From the IMG/VR virus record IMGVR_UViG_3300017728_000062, positions 1-30,493 of that record: a stretch of DNA of 30,493 nt; one strand, 5' to 3'. The stretch comes from a virus. The notes beneath the pieces were generated by a model. The model saw only the letters and a program-made list of their open reading frames with translations, had not been told where the DNA came from and ran no database searches. Within the stretch, counting starts at the first letter, position 1; each line of letters starts with the position of its first letter. Below are positions 6,656-12,915 of this stretch, one piece after another. Made by a program: the position numbers and the translations under genes.

Positions 6656-6695
6656 TAAATTGTTCCTTTTATAAATAAATTACTATATTTTTAAT

Positions 6696-6737
6696 TGTTT
6701 TACATTAGAGATTGTTGTTTGTAGCTGTTTTACATTA
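6696..6737. repeat. 12-bp direct repeat
   Basis: TGTTTTACATTA occurs at 6696-6707 and again at 6726-6737, 30 bp apart start to start, in the gap between the ThyX-like and deoxyribosyltransferase genes; the second copy covers the ThyX-like stop codon. On the minus strand it reads TAATGTAAAACA, containing the TGTAAA core seen in the promoter-like motifs, but no good -10 follows. It may be a regulator site or AT-rich chance. Confidence 0.4.
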
Positions 6738-7706
6738 AAACTCGCTATCTAAATTTTTTCTGATTAATCGTACAGCTTCAACATCATCGTTCCACATTCT
6801 TGTAAAGATTTTTTCTTCACCAGATTTGTTTCCATTAATCTCTTCACGACGACATGCATAAATTGAATCTTTTTCATTAAATTCAAACAAATCGTTCTTT
6901 GGCTCTGGCTGATAAAGATTTGTGCCTCGTGAGGTAAAGGAACCATCAGGCAATTCAACCCTAAAGGTTCGAACATAATGCATGTCAGGTTTTTCAAAGT
7001 TTAAGCATGTAGAAACTTCAGGTATTGCTGTGCAAACAATTTTTGCGATACGTGTTGCAATAATATTATCTACTTCTGGTTGAATTTGCACATCTTGACG
7101 CTGTCTAATAAAACCAATTAAATCTTTAAGATTAAATCGAGCAACATAAAAAGTCTCAAGTGCCTTAGGCAAAATAACTCGTGAGTCCATTAACGACACA
7201 ACGCGAGAATCAACCATATCAGAATAAAGTTGTTTTGCTGCAGAAGCAACTTCAATAAATCGATGATGAAAGTCTGAGTTTTCAACAGACTCAGGAACTA
7301 AAATGTTGTCATTCCTAAGATCACGATCACCGGTGCACTGCGCTGCAAATGAACCTGCTCTATGTCTAATTAAATGAGTTACAGTTTGTGTATCGATTCC
7401 ACTAATTTTAAAAGTAAAACCTAAACACTCCATAGGCGTTGGAAGTGCTCTAAAGTTAAGAACATCTTGCAAGTTAAGTGAGGCTTCTTCTGGTAAAGCA
7501 TTTTCAAATGAAGTCTCAGAAGGTGTGTCAGCCCAAGTTGCTTTTGTCATGTGCCACGCAATTTTTTGAGCTTGCTCTCTTGTAGGTCCATCAATTAACT
7601 CAATATCAAGTGACTCTAGATTGTTAATGTAATTAGTAACAGGAACTTGATCAAATTTAAGCTCCATAGGAAGAGTGACTTGTTTAAGATCATTATTAAT
7701 TGGCAA
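6735..7706 (-). CDS. Divergent flavin-dependent thymidylate synthase (ThyX) paralogue
   Basis: This 323-residue protein is longer than usual ThyX (about 220-250). It keeps the general ThyX plan: PTPMECLGFTFKISG before R114-H115-R116, then SRVILPKALETFYVARFNLKDLIGFIRQR and RQDVQIQPEV, whose Arg aligns with the dUMP-binding Arg. The signature RHRx7S is altered: the last Ser is Cys (C124), and the Glu two positions earlier is Ala. There are extra N- and C-terminal parts. Because a canonical ThyX is encoded at 9419-10123, this copy may use another nucleotide or make a modified base. It starts at TTG (7706), with AAAGGAG placed well upstream and no better start. A promoter-like motif precedes it. 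Confidence 0.8.
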   Translation of the reverse strand: MPINNDLKQVTLPMELKFDQVPVTNYINNLESLDIELIDGPTREQAQKIAWHMTKATWADTPSETSFENALPEEASLNLQDVLNFRALPTPMECLGFTFKISGIDTQTVTHLIRHRAGSFAAQCTGDRDLRNDNILVPESVENSDFHHRFIEVASAAKQLYSDMVDSRVVSLMDSRVILPKALETFYVARFNLKDLIGFIRQRQDVQIQPEVDNIIATRIAKIVCTAIPEVSTCLNFEKPDMHYVRTFRVELPDGSFTSRGTNLYQPEPKNDLFEFNEKDSIYACRREEINGNKSGEEKIFTRMWNDDVEAVRLIRKNLDSEF

Positions 7707-7733
7707 ATTTATTCTCCTTTGTATTTACCATTT

Positions 7734-7762
7734 ATTTTAATATTAAAAATTAAAATTTACAC
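7734..7762 (-). promoter_or_regulatory. Promoter-like motif GTGTAA-17-TAAAAT upstream of the ThyX paralogue
   Basis: On the minus strand GTGTAA (7762-7757, in context TGTGTAAA) is followed after 17 bp by TAAAAT (7739-7734), 5 of 6 matches to a sigma70 -10. Transcription would begin near 7727, about 20 bp before the TTG start. The upstream element matches those at 10173-10178, 19671-19676 and 23349-23354. Confidence 0.55.
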
Positions 7763-7764
7763 AT

Positions 7765-8415
7765 TTATGTTTTATTAATCTGATTTCTTAGCTGGATTAA
7801 AAGTTCTTTGTCTTTATGTGAAGCATTTAAAGTTTTCAATACATCAGAAAAACTGACTTTTTTTAAAATGCAAGTAGTCATAACATATTCGTATAAAGAA
7901 TCGATGTCAGCTTGGATTGCATCTTTCTTTTCTATATCTAGATGTAAAATGTTTTTATTAACGACAAATTGCAGTTCTTTAGCTAGAACGCAAAAAAGTG
8001 AGGTCTTGAATTTATTTAAATCTTTAATTTTTAAATTCGAAGATATTGAACATTCTATAAATCCTTCATCACTTTTATGTTTTTTATCATAATAAAAATT
8101 ACAATTTAAAACTTCAAAATAAAAATTTTTAAAAGTATCAATTAAATTTAAAGTAATGTCACACATAAAATCGTAGCATATAAGCAAAGAGTGGTTAAAG
8201 TTAACATCATAGGTTTTATTAAATATGTTTTTAAAGCTCGAGGTCGCTGTCATTTGTAAAATGTCAGACTCTATATTGATTGTAATGTTTCCATTGTTTA
8301 TCATTCCTGTAATATAAATCAAATCAAATTCAATAATTCGCCATATGTTGTCAAGATAGTAATAAGACCTAAAGTTATTGTTTTTATATAATTCTAGATC
8401 TTCGTGGAAAAACAT
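7765..8415 (-). CDS. Unknown protein, 216 residues
   Basis: I do not recognise this protein. It is rich in Asn, Phe, Tyr and Lys and looks soluble and alpha/beta, with no signal peptide or clear membrane helix. The N-terminal two thirds alternate short strands (WRIIEFDLIYITGMINNGNITINIESDILQ); the C-terminal third looks helical (KDAIQADIDSLYEYV...SFSDVLKTLNASHKDKELLIQLRNQ). It lies between the all-alpha dUTPase-like gene and the promoter of the ThyX paralogue, so it is probably the last gene of the transcript starting before the canonical ThyX. No function is proposed. Confidence 0.65.
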   Translation of the reverse strand: MFFHEDLELYKNNNFRSYYYLDNIWRIIEFDLIYITGMINNGNITINIESDILQMTATSSFKNIFNKTYDVNFNHSLLICYDFMCDITLNLIDTFKNFYFEVLNCNFYYDKKHKSDEGFIECSISSNLKIKDLNKFKTSLFCVLAKELQFVVNKNILHLDIEKKDAIQADIDSLYEYVMTTCILKKVSFSDVLKTLNASHKDKELLIQLRNQINKT

Positions 8416-8429
8416 GTTACACCTTTAGA

Positions 8430-8804
8430 TTAATACCCTTTTGTTAACCTTTCTTTAATTATCTCGTCTTTCTTTTTAAATGCATTGTAAAATTCGTCAA
8501 CGTCTACACCTATTAAAATAATAAGAGAATAAAAATAATTAAAAGCATCGACAATTTCTTCTAAAAACTCTTCTCTATTGATTTCTGGCATTTCTGTTTC
8601 TCTATGTGGCTTCCAGTTTTTTAAATGTCCAAGTGCTTCAAACATTTCTTCTACACCTTTAAGAGCTGTTTCACGCAGTAAAGCTTGACTACTTTTACTT
8701 GAAATATCTACTGGCCAAGATGGATATGAATCTTTATATTTTTCTTTGATTAAATGCATAAAGACTTCTCTTTTTTCAAAGATTTCGTCTAATCTATCTT
8801 GCAT
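8430..8804 (-). CDS. All-alpha NTP pyrophosphohydrolase, dimeric dUTPase/MazG-like
   Basis: The 124-residue helical protein carries the metal-binding pattern of the all-alpha NTP pyrophosphatase superfamily: E53-x-x-E56 in VEEMFEALGHL and E83-x-x-D86 in LEEIVDAFNYF, with a preceding ETALKG helix. The spacing and the DAFNYF segment resemble dimeric dUTPase-like enzymes more than MazG. The likely reaction is dUTP (or dUDP) to dUMP and phosphate or pyrophosphate, feeding ThyX next door. It would be a second, unrelated dUTPase beside the trimeric one at 14718-15203. It could also act on another dNTP. It follows the 72-residue gene by 3 bp. Confidence 0.78.
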   Translation of the reverse strand: MQDRLDEIFEKREVFMHLIKEKYKDSYPSWPVDISSKSSQALLRETALKGVEEMFEALGHLKNWKPHRETEMPEINREEFLEEIVDAFNYFYSLIILIGVDVDEFYNAFKKKDEIIKERLTKGY

Positions 8805-8807
8805 GTT

Positions 8808-9026
8808 TTAACTTTCTGTCTCAAAATTAGATTCTTGCGATGCGTCTACCATTTTTTCAACTTGCTCGTTAAATATTTTTTCATACTCACTGTTTAAAAT
8901 TACCTTATTGTTTTCATTTACTTCCATCTGCATCATTCTTAAATGATCAACAATGTCTGTTCCTGTTAATAGCGCCATCTGTATAAGCTTGACAATTTGC
9001 GCAATTGCTGTATCGTCTAAATTCAT
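8808..9026 (-). CDS. Small unknown helical protein
   Basis: The 72-residue protein is predicted by eye to be helical: DDTAIAQIVKLIQMALLTGTDIVDHLRMMQMEV, then EYEKIFNEQVEKMVDASQ, ending in an acidic, polar tail. It has no membrane segment and no known motif. It sits between the ferredoxin-like unknown and the dUTPase-like enzyme with gaps of only 8 and 3 bp, so it is co-transcribed with nucleotide enzymes. Function is unknown. Confidence 0.6.
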   Translation of the reverse strand: MNLDDTAIAQIVKLIQMALLTGTDIVDHLRMMQMEVNENNKVILNSEYEKIFNEQVEKMVDASQESNFETES

Positions 9027-9034
9027 TTTTTCTC

Positions 9035-9394
9035 CTAAATTATTATGGGTCTTTTCTTTAAATTTCTATCTATAACTTGATCGTCATGTTCCATTACTTT
9101 AATCATATCTACTCCTTCTATCTTCTTAAGTGACTTAATCATATCTAAAAAAGGTTTTTTTGTTTCAATAAATGTAGGTATATAAGAAACGTTAAGCTCA
9201 ATTAGTCTGTGCCCGTATGAAGAAACGACTTCTGATATTGGTCGTGTTTGCCTGACAGTTACAACTCCCGGGAGTGCTCTCATGTCTGTCATAATGTCTA
9301 AAACAGTTGGATCTTCTCTTTCTTCGATTTTTATTCTACATCTCACCAAGGTGTTAACTAAGTCAGAATGTCTTTCTAGTATTAAGTTTTTCAT
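9035..9394 (-). CDS. Unknown protein with ferredoxin-like (ACT/EF1B-like) pattern
   Basis: In this 119-residue protein, the order RCRIKIEE-(helix)-TDMRALPGVVTVRQTRP-LIELNVSYIP-(helix)-KSLKKIEGVDMIKVMEHD suggests a beta-alpha-beta-beta-alpha-beta ferredoxin-like fold, such as that of ACT or EF1B-type domains: a strand, a helix ending in LPGV, then further strands. That is a fold-level guess from pattern only; no ligand-binding motif is seen. It lies just downstream of the canonical ThyX gene, with an AGAAGGAG Shine-Dalgarno before its ATG. Function is unknown. Confidence 0.6.
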   Translation of the reverse strand: MKNLILERHSDLVNTLVRCRIKIEEREDPTVLDIMTDMRALPGVVTVRQTRPISEVVSSYGHRLIELNVSYIPTFIETKKPFLDMIKSLKKIEGVDMIKVMEHDDQVIDRNLKKRPIII

Positions 9395-9418
9395 ATAATT
9401 CTCCTTCTATTATAATAA

Positions 9419-10123
9419 CTATTTATTATTGAGAATATAACTTTCTACTGTAACTGGCCAAAGTTTCTGAATAATCTCGAGCATTTTGTTGGCCAATGCT
9501 TGAATTTCTAGCTGTGATCCTTCATGAGTTCTAAGCTTAATAAATTTTAAAATATTATTTAGATTAGCAGTCGCATAATATTCTGTATATAGACTTTGAG
9601 GAAGAATCATTCTTGCTTGCTCGCGAGCAATACCTTTGTTGATCATATCATAATATAATTTGACAGAGTTTTGTACATGGTAATCTACAGCTTCATTGCA
9701 TAGTCTACTTTCAAGTAAAACAGGATAAGAATCCATTTGCGGATTAATTTGATTATCTATGTTAGATGCTTGTCTATTAGACTTATGCTGTGTTCTATAA
9801 GAATTAGGAATATAAAATTCCATATTTACATCTGTATATCGGCGCGATATTTCATTATAAGACCACGTCCTGTGCCTATGGTGTTGTGATCTAACAAATA
9901 AAGGAACTTTTATTCTAAATGTAGCAATATTATGCTCTAAAGTAGAAGTATGTTGATGATCAATTAAATAATTGATTAGCTTTTTGTCTTTACTGTCTAG
10001 TGTTTCTTTCTGAACTCCAAAAGAAACACGAGCAGAATTAACAACAGTAATATCGTTACCCATATGTTGTACTAGCTCTATTTTACCAATATTGTCTTCG
10101 TAAAGATAATGTGTATTTGTCAT
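9419..10123 (-). CDS. thyX: Flavin-dependent thymidylate synthase
   Basis: The 234-residue protein has the family length and the intact signature R83-H84-R85-TWSYNEI-S93 (RHRx7S), preceded by STLEHNIATFRIKVPLFVRSQ. A later AREQARMILPQSLYTEYYATANLNNILKFIKLR leads to R198 and SQLEI, the dUMP/FAD-binding region. ThyX makes dTMP from dUMP using methylenetetrahydrofolate, FAD and NADPH. It lets the phage supply dTTP independently of a host ThyA. Two dUTPase-type enzymes and ribonucleotide reductase in this window supply its substrate. A promoter-like motif lies at 10150-10178, followed by AAAAGG ahead of the ATG. Confidence 0.95.
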   Translation of the reverse strand: MTNTHYLYEDNIGKIELVQHMGNDITVVNSARVSFGVQKETLDSKDKKLINYLIDHQHTSTLEHNIATFRIKVPLFVRSQHHRHRTWSYNEISRRYTDVNMEFYIPNSYRTQHKSNRQASNIDNQINPQMDSYPVLLESRLCNEAVDYHVQNSVKLYYDMINKGIAREQARMILPQSLYTEYYATANLNNILKFIKLRTHEGSQLEIQALANKMLEIIQKLWPVTVESYILNNK

Positions 10124-10149
10124 ATAAAACCTTTTATTTAATAATATTG

Positions 10150-10178
10150 ATTATATTAAATTTCGGAATGATTTACAC
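10150..10178 (-). promoter_or_regulatory. Promoter-like motif GTGTAA-17-TATAAT upstream of thyX
   Basis: On the minus strand GTGTAA (10178-10173, context CGTGTAAAT) is followed after exactly 17 bp by a perfect TATAAT (10155-10150). The start point would be near 10143, about 20 bp before the thyX ATG. It lies in the 77-bp gap after the endolysin stop. It is one of the best matches to the motif repeated in this window. Confidence 0.65.
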
Positions 10179-10200
10179 GAATATTAAAAATAAATTAAAA

Positions 10201-10995
10201 TTAAACTATATCTTTATCAATGCCGTAATAAAGTTTTTCTGCCCAAGGAATAACATCCCATTTTTTTGCTGAAATGTTGTGGTGACCTACTACACTATAT
10301 TTCGAAGCTTCGGCAACCGGCATTACATCTAAGATTTCACATACTGGCTTGTTCTGTAGGCCTGTTGATTCTCTTAAAGATTTCAAAAACTGCCGACAAA
10401 CATCTGCAAAGTCATCGCCAATCATTATAAGCTTACGACCTCTAACTCTGCGATCAGGTATTTTACAAACTTGAAGTGATGAATCTGGGTACCAGACTTT
10501 AGTTTTTTCCCAATACTTGTCGTCTGGATGCATGCAAATATCAATACCAATAGAGTGCTTATTAAACTTTCCTGCGTGATATGCCACAAGCCCTGTGTCT
10601 AAACATTGTAGTATTTCATATTCATTAGTTTTATGATTTCTGCCAATTAAAAAGTGTGAAGAAACATGTCTTCCTCTTGCGAGATTAAATACATTGTAAC
10701 AATGCCTCGTATTTAGACCACCCCAATGAACACATATCGTAGAAGGATCTGCTTTTCTTTTATACCAGTTCTTAGTGCCGTCATCTAGCTCATAAAGTGA
10801 TGCTGACCAGTCGACCTCTAATGGCGAATCAATAGGAACAACTTTTCCCATGTGCATCATAATAGGCATTCCGTAATAATTCCTTACAGCTCTATGTGTA
10901 TTTGGTCCATAAACTCCGTCTGCCTTGACTCCGACTTCTTGCTGGAGTGAAATTACGTAGTCCTTATTTTTATTTAAAGTTTTAAATTGTTCCAT
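10201..10995 (-). CDS. Endolysin: peptidoglycan-binding domain plus N-acetylmuramoyl-L-alanine amidase
   Basis: In this 264-residue protein, residues about 10-42 match a PG_binding_1 repeat (VISLQQEVGVKADGVYG, then THRAVRNYYG). Residues about 85-255 form an Amidase_2 domain: H90 in TICVHWGG, SSHFLIGR, YHAGKFNKHSIGIDI, and GHHN...W with H238 or H239 and D247. H90, one of the later histidines, and D247 (in place of the Cys of T7 lysozyme) would bind zinc. It cuts the amide bond between N-acetylmuramic acid and L-alanine, releasing progeny at lysis. There is no signal peptide, so a holin (not identified here) is probably needed. It follows the ClpP-like gene by 11 bp, probably on one transcript. 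Confidence 0.9.
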   Translation of the reverse strand: MEQFKTLNKNKDYVISLQQEVGVKADGVYGPNTHRAVRNYYGMPIMMHMGKVVPIDSPLEVDWSASLYELDDGTKNWYKRKADPSTICVHWGGLNTRHCYNVFNLARGRHVSSHFLIGRNHKTNEYEILQCLDTGLVAYHAGKFNKHSIGIDICMHPDDKYWEKTKVWYPDSSLQVCKIPDRRVRGRKLIMIGDDFADVCRQFLKSLRESTGLQNKPVCEILDVMPVAEASKYSVVGHHNISAKKWDVIPWAEKLYYGIDKDIV

Positions 10996-11006
10996 AATGT
11001 TTTTCC

Positions 11007-11612
11007 TTAGTCTAGTTCAATAGCAACTGTGACCTTTCCTTTTAACGAAGGAATTCTTAACTGTTGCACTATATTATGTTCTTTTGCTTCTTCAGCTTCT
11101 AAAAACCAATCGGCATGACCTTTGTCATGTATAAGATCTAAAAAGTAATTATCAGCTTTTCCGCAATTTCTTGCCATCATTGTATATAACTTTTTATTAA
11201 GTCGTTCAGCTTCTCTTGCGTCAGCTTTTAATTCTTCAACTTTACCAAATGCCATAGTTGAGACGTCATGAATCATTAAGATTGCATCTTTATCCATAAA
11301 GCGAAGTCCTTCTTCGCCAAAAGAAGCAAACAAAGCGCCGCAAGACATTGCCTTACCTTTGATTATTGTAGCAACTGGGACTTTTGATGATTTTAAAGAT
11401 GCTATCATTGACAATAAAGAATAAGCCTCGCCTCCGTAAGAATCAATGACTATAGGAACTACGCTTTGGCCAGTATTTTGAGCGGCGCTTATTAGGGTTG
11501 CAAATTCATTTGCAGACTCTTCATCAAACTTATTAACTGTAATAATTACTGGGTCGCTTCTAAGCTCAATTTCTTTAATTAGCGGTGACACGTCTGCAAT
11601 AAAATTAATCAT
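11007..11612 (-). CDS. ClpP-like serine protease
   Basis: The 201-residue protein matches the ClpP/crotonase fold. The oligopeptide-binding strand is IVIDSYGGEAYSLLSMI; the catalytic Ser is S90 in KGKAMSCGALFAS, His is H115 in ILMIHDVS, and Asp is D168 in GHADWFLEAEEAKEHNIV. All three triad residues are in place. Some phage ClpP-like proteins are prohead proteases, but this gene sits with the endolysin and thioredoxin, not with head genes. A role in remodelling host proteolysis, or a head protease placed away from its partners, both remain possible. A promoter-like motif precedes it at 11638-11665. Confidence 0.9.
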   Translation of the reverse strand: MINFIADVSPLIKEIELRSDPVIITVNKFDEESANEFATLISAAQNTGQSVVPIVIDSYGGEAYSLLSMIASLKSSKVPVATIIKGKAMSCGALFASFGEEGLRFMDKDAILMIHDVSTMAFGKVEELKADAREAERLNKKLYTMMARNCGKADNYFLDLIHDKGHADWFLEAEEAKEHNIVQQLRIPSLKGKVTVAIELD

Positions 11613-11637
11613 AAATAACCTTTCTTTTGTTTTTAAT

Positions 11638-11665
11638 ATTATATTAAGAATTTTTTAATTTACAT
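11638..11665 (-). promoter_or_regulatory. Weaker promoter-like motif ATGTAA-16-TATAAT upstream of the ClpP-like gene
   Basis: On the minus strand ATGTAA (11665-11660) precedes a perfect TATAAT (11643-11638) by 16 bp. The upstream element differs by one base from GTGTAA and overlaps the thioredoxin stop codon. Transcription would start near 11631, about 20 bp before the ClpP-like ATG. Confidence 0.4.
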
Positions 11666-11902
11666 TTTACGGAGATAATCAATTGTTGTAGCTCCAATTT
11701 TTCTTGATACTTCCGTTCCATTTTCTAAAACTACAAAAGTAGGCACGTTCATAATTTGATGCTTTGTTGCTAATTCAATGTCTTCAGATATGTCAATTAT
11801 TTTTAAATTAATTTCTTCTCGAATACTTTCGCTAAGCGTCATTTTTATCTGGCTACAAGGGCCGCACCACGGCGCGCTAAAAAACAGTATTTCTCTATTC
11901 AT
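11660..11902 (-). CDS. Thioredoxin-like protein
   Basis: The 80-residue mini-thioredoxin has the active site WC13GPC16 (FFSAPWCGPCSQIK), then the cis-proline NVPTF and a GATT segment. It is shorter than E. coli thioredoxin (about 109) and nearer the size of glutaredoxins, lacking the first beta-alpha unit. It probably reduces the ribonucleotide reductase encoded just upstream (NrdB is 13 bp away), whose NrdA C-terminus carries the matching CxxC pair. Confidence 0.92.
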   Translation of the reverse strand: MNREILFFSAPWCGPCSQIKMTLSESIREEINLKIIDISEDIELATKHQIMNVPTFVVLENGTEVSRKIGATTIDYLRKM

Positions 11903-11915
11903 AATATTCCTTCTT

Positions 11916-12881
11916 TTAGTTTAATAATTCCCATCCCCAGTTATCACCACTCATGCCATCTGCATTATAGTCTGTAACAGTTCCTTCAAAAAAGTTTTTA
12001 AAGCTGTCGCCATTAATAATCCAGTCAAGCCAGTCCAGAGGATTGTTTTTTACTTTAAAATTAGGTTTTAGTCCTAATTGTATTAGCCTTCTATCCGCAA
12101 GATAGCGAATATATTGCTTTACTTCTTCTTTTTCTAAACCTTTAATGTGACCCATTTCGTATGCCAGATCAATAACTTTGTCTTCTAAGTGAACAGCCTG
12201 ACGATACATTTTATAAATTGACTTTTTAAATTCGTCGTTTACAATTCTCGGATGCTCTTTGACGTATTCTCTAAAGAGCTGCGTCATTCCTTGAACATGC
12301 ATTGTCTCATCTCTAATGCTCCACTCAACTATTTCGCACATTCCTTTCATTTTGCCGTATCTCTGGTAGTTTAGAAGCATAACAAAAGCTGAAAATAGAC
12401 TCATTCCTTCATTACATGCAGACTGTGCTAGTGCAATCCCAAGACCTTTCTTGGTGCTTACATCATTTTGTTGCATAAATTCAATTTTATTGCTCATTTC
12501 TTTATACTCTAAAAAAGCACCATACTCTTCTTCAGGTAATCCTAACGTATCATTAAGAAGAGCATAACTACGTTGATGAGTGCCTTCCCGGTTTGCAAAG
12601 CTTAATAGCATACTCCTGATTTCATTGTTTTTGAACTTAGGAATAAACAGATCACAATAATTACCTCCTACTTGTACGTCACTTTGTGTAAACAAACGAA
12701 GTATTTGCGTAATGTGATTTTTTTCTTCTGTAGAAATCTTGCCACCTTTCCACTGGTTTACGTCTTCAGCTAGCTTTGCTTCCCAACTGCCCCAGTGAAT
12801 TTTTTCGTGACTTTCTGCAATTTCCATTGCCCATGCGTATTTAAAGGGCTTGTATGTTGTGTTATATTTAAGTAGTGACAT
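11916..12881 (-). CDS. nrdB: Class Ia ribonucleotide reductase, beta (radical) subunit
   Basis: In this 321-residue protein all iron ligands are visible with the spacing of E. coli NrdB: D68, E99, H102, E158, E192 and H195, with the radical tyrosine at Y106 (FANREGTHQRSY). The C-terminal NWGWELLN provides the tail that docks into the alpha subunit, with a penultimate hydrophobic stretch. The subunit makes the tyrosyl radical used by NrdA to reduce ribonucleoside diphosphates. It lies 34 bp after nrdA and 13 bp before the thioredoxin gene, so the three act as one unit. Confidence 0.95.
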   Translation of the reverse strand: MSLLKYNTTYKPFKYAWAMEIAESHEKIHWGSWEAKLAEDVNQWKGGKISTEEKNHITQILRLFTQSDVQVGGNYCDLFIPKFKNNEIRSMLLSFANREGTHQRSYALLNDTLGLPEEEYGAFLEYKEMSNKIEFMQQNDVSTKKGLGIALAQSACNEGMSLFSAFVMLLNYQRYGKMKGMCEIVEWSIRDETMHVQGMTQLFREYVKEHPRIVNDEFKKSIYKMYRQAVHLEDKVIDLAYEMGHIKGLEKEEVKQYIRYLADRRLIQLGLKPNFKVKNNPLDWLDWIINGDSFKNFFEGTVTDYNADGMSGDNWGWELLN

Positions 12882-12915
12882 TGTTCAACCTTTGTTAAAT
12901 CTTTGTATAATATAA

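Noticed and set aside
6670-6677. TATAAATA on the plus strand, the T4 late promoter sequence
   Set aside because: It points right into genes coded on the other strand, and AT-rich DNA gives this word by chance.
6764-6997. Open frame of 77 codons on the minus strand inside the ThyX paralogue
   Set aside because: It is another frame of a real gene; the ThyX motifs are all in the longer frame.
7808-8092. Open frame of 94 codons on the plus strand
   Set aside because: It is a shadow of the minus-strand gene at 7765-8415, with low-complexity Ser/Phe composition and no family match.
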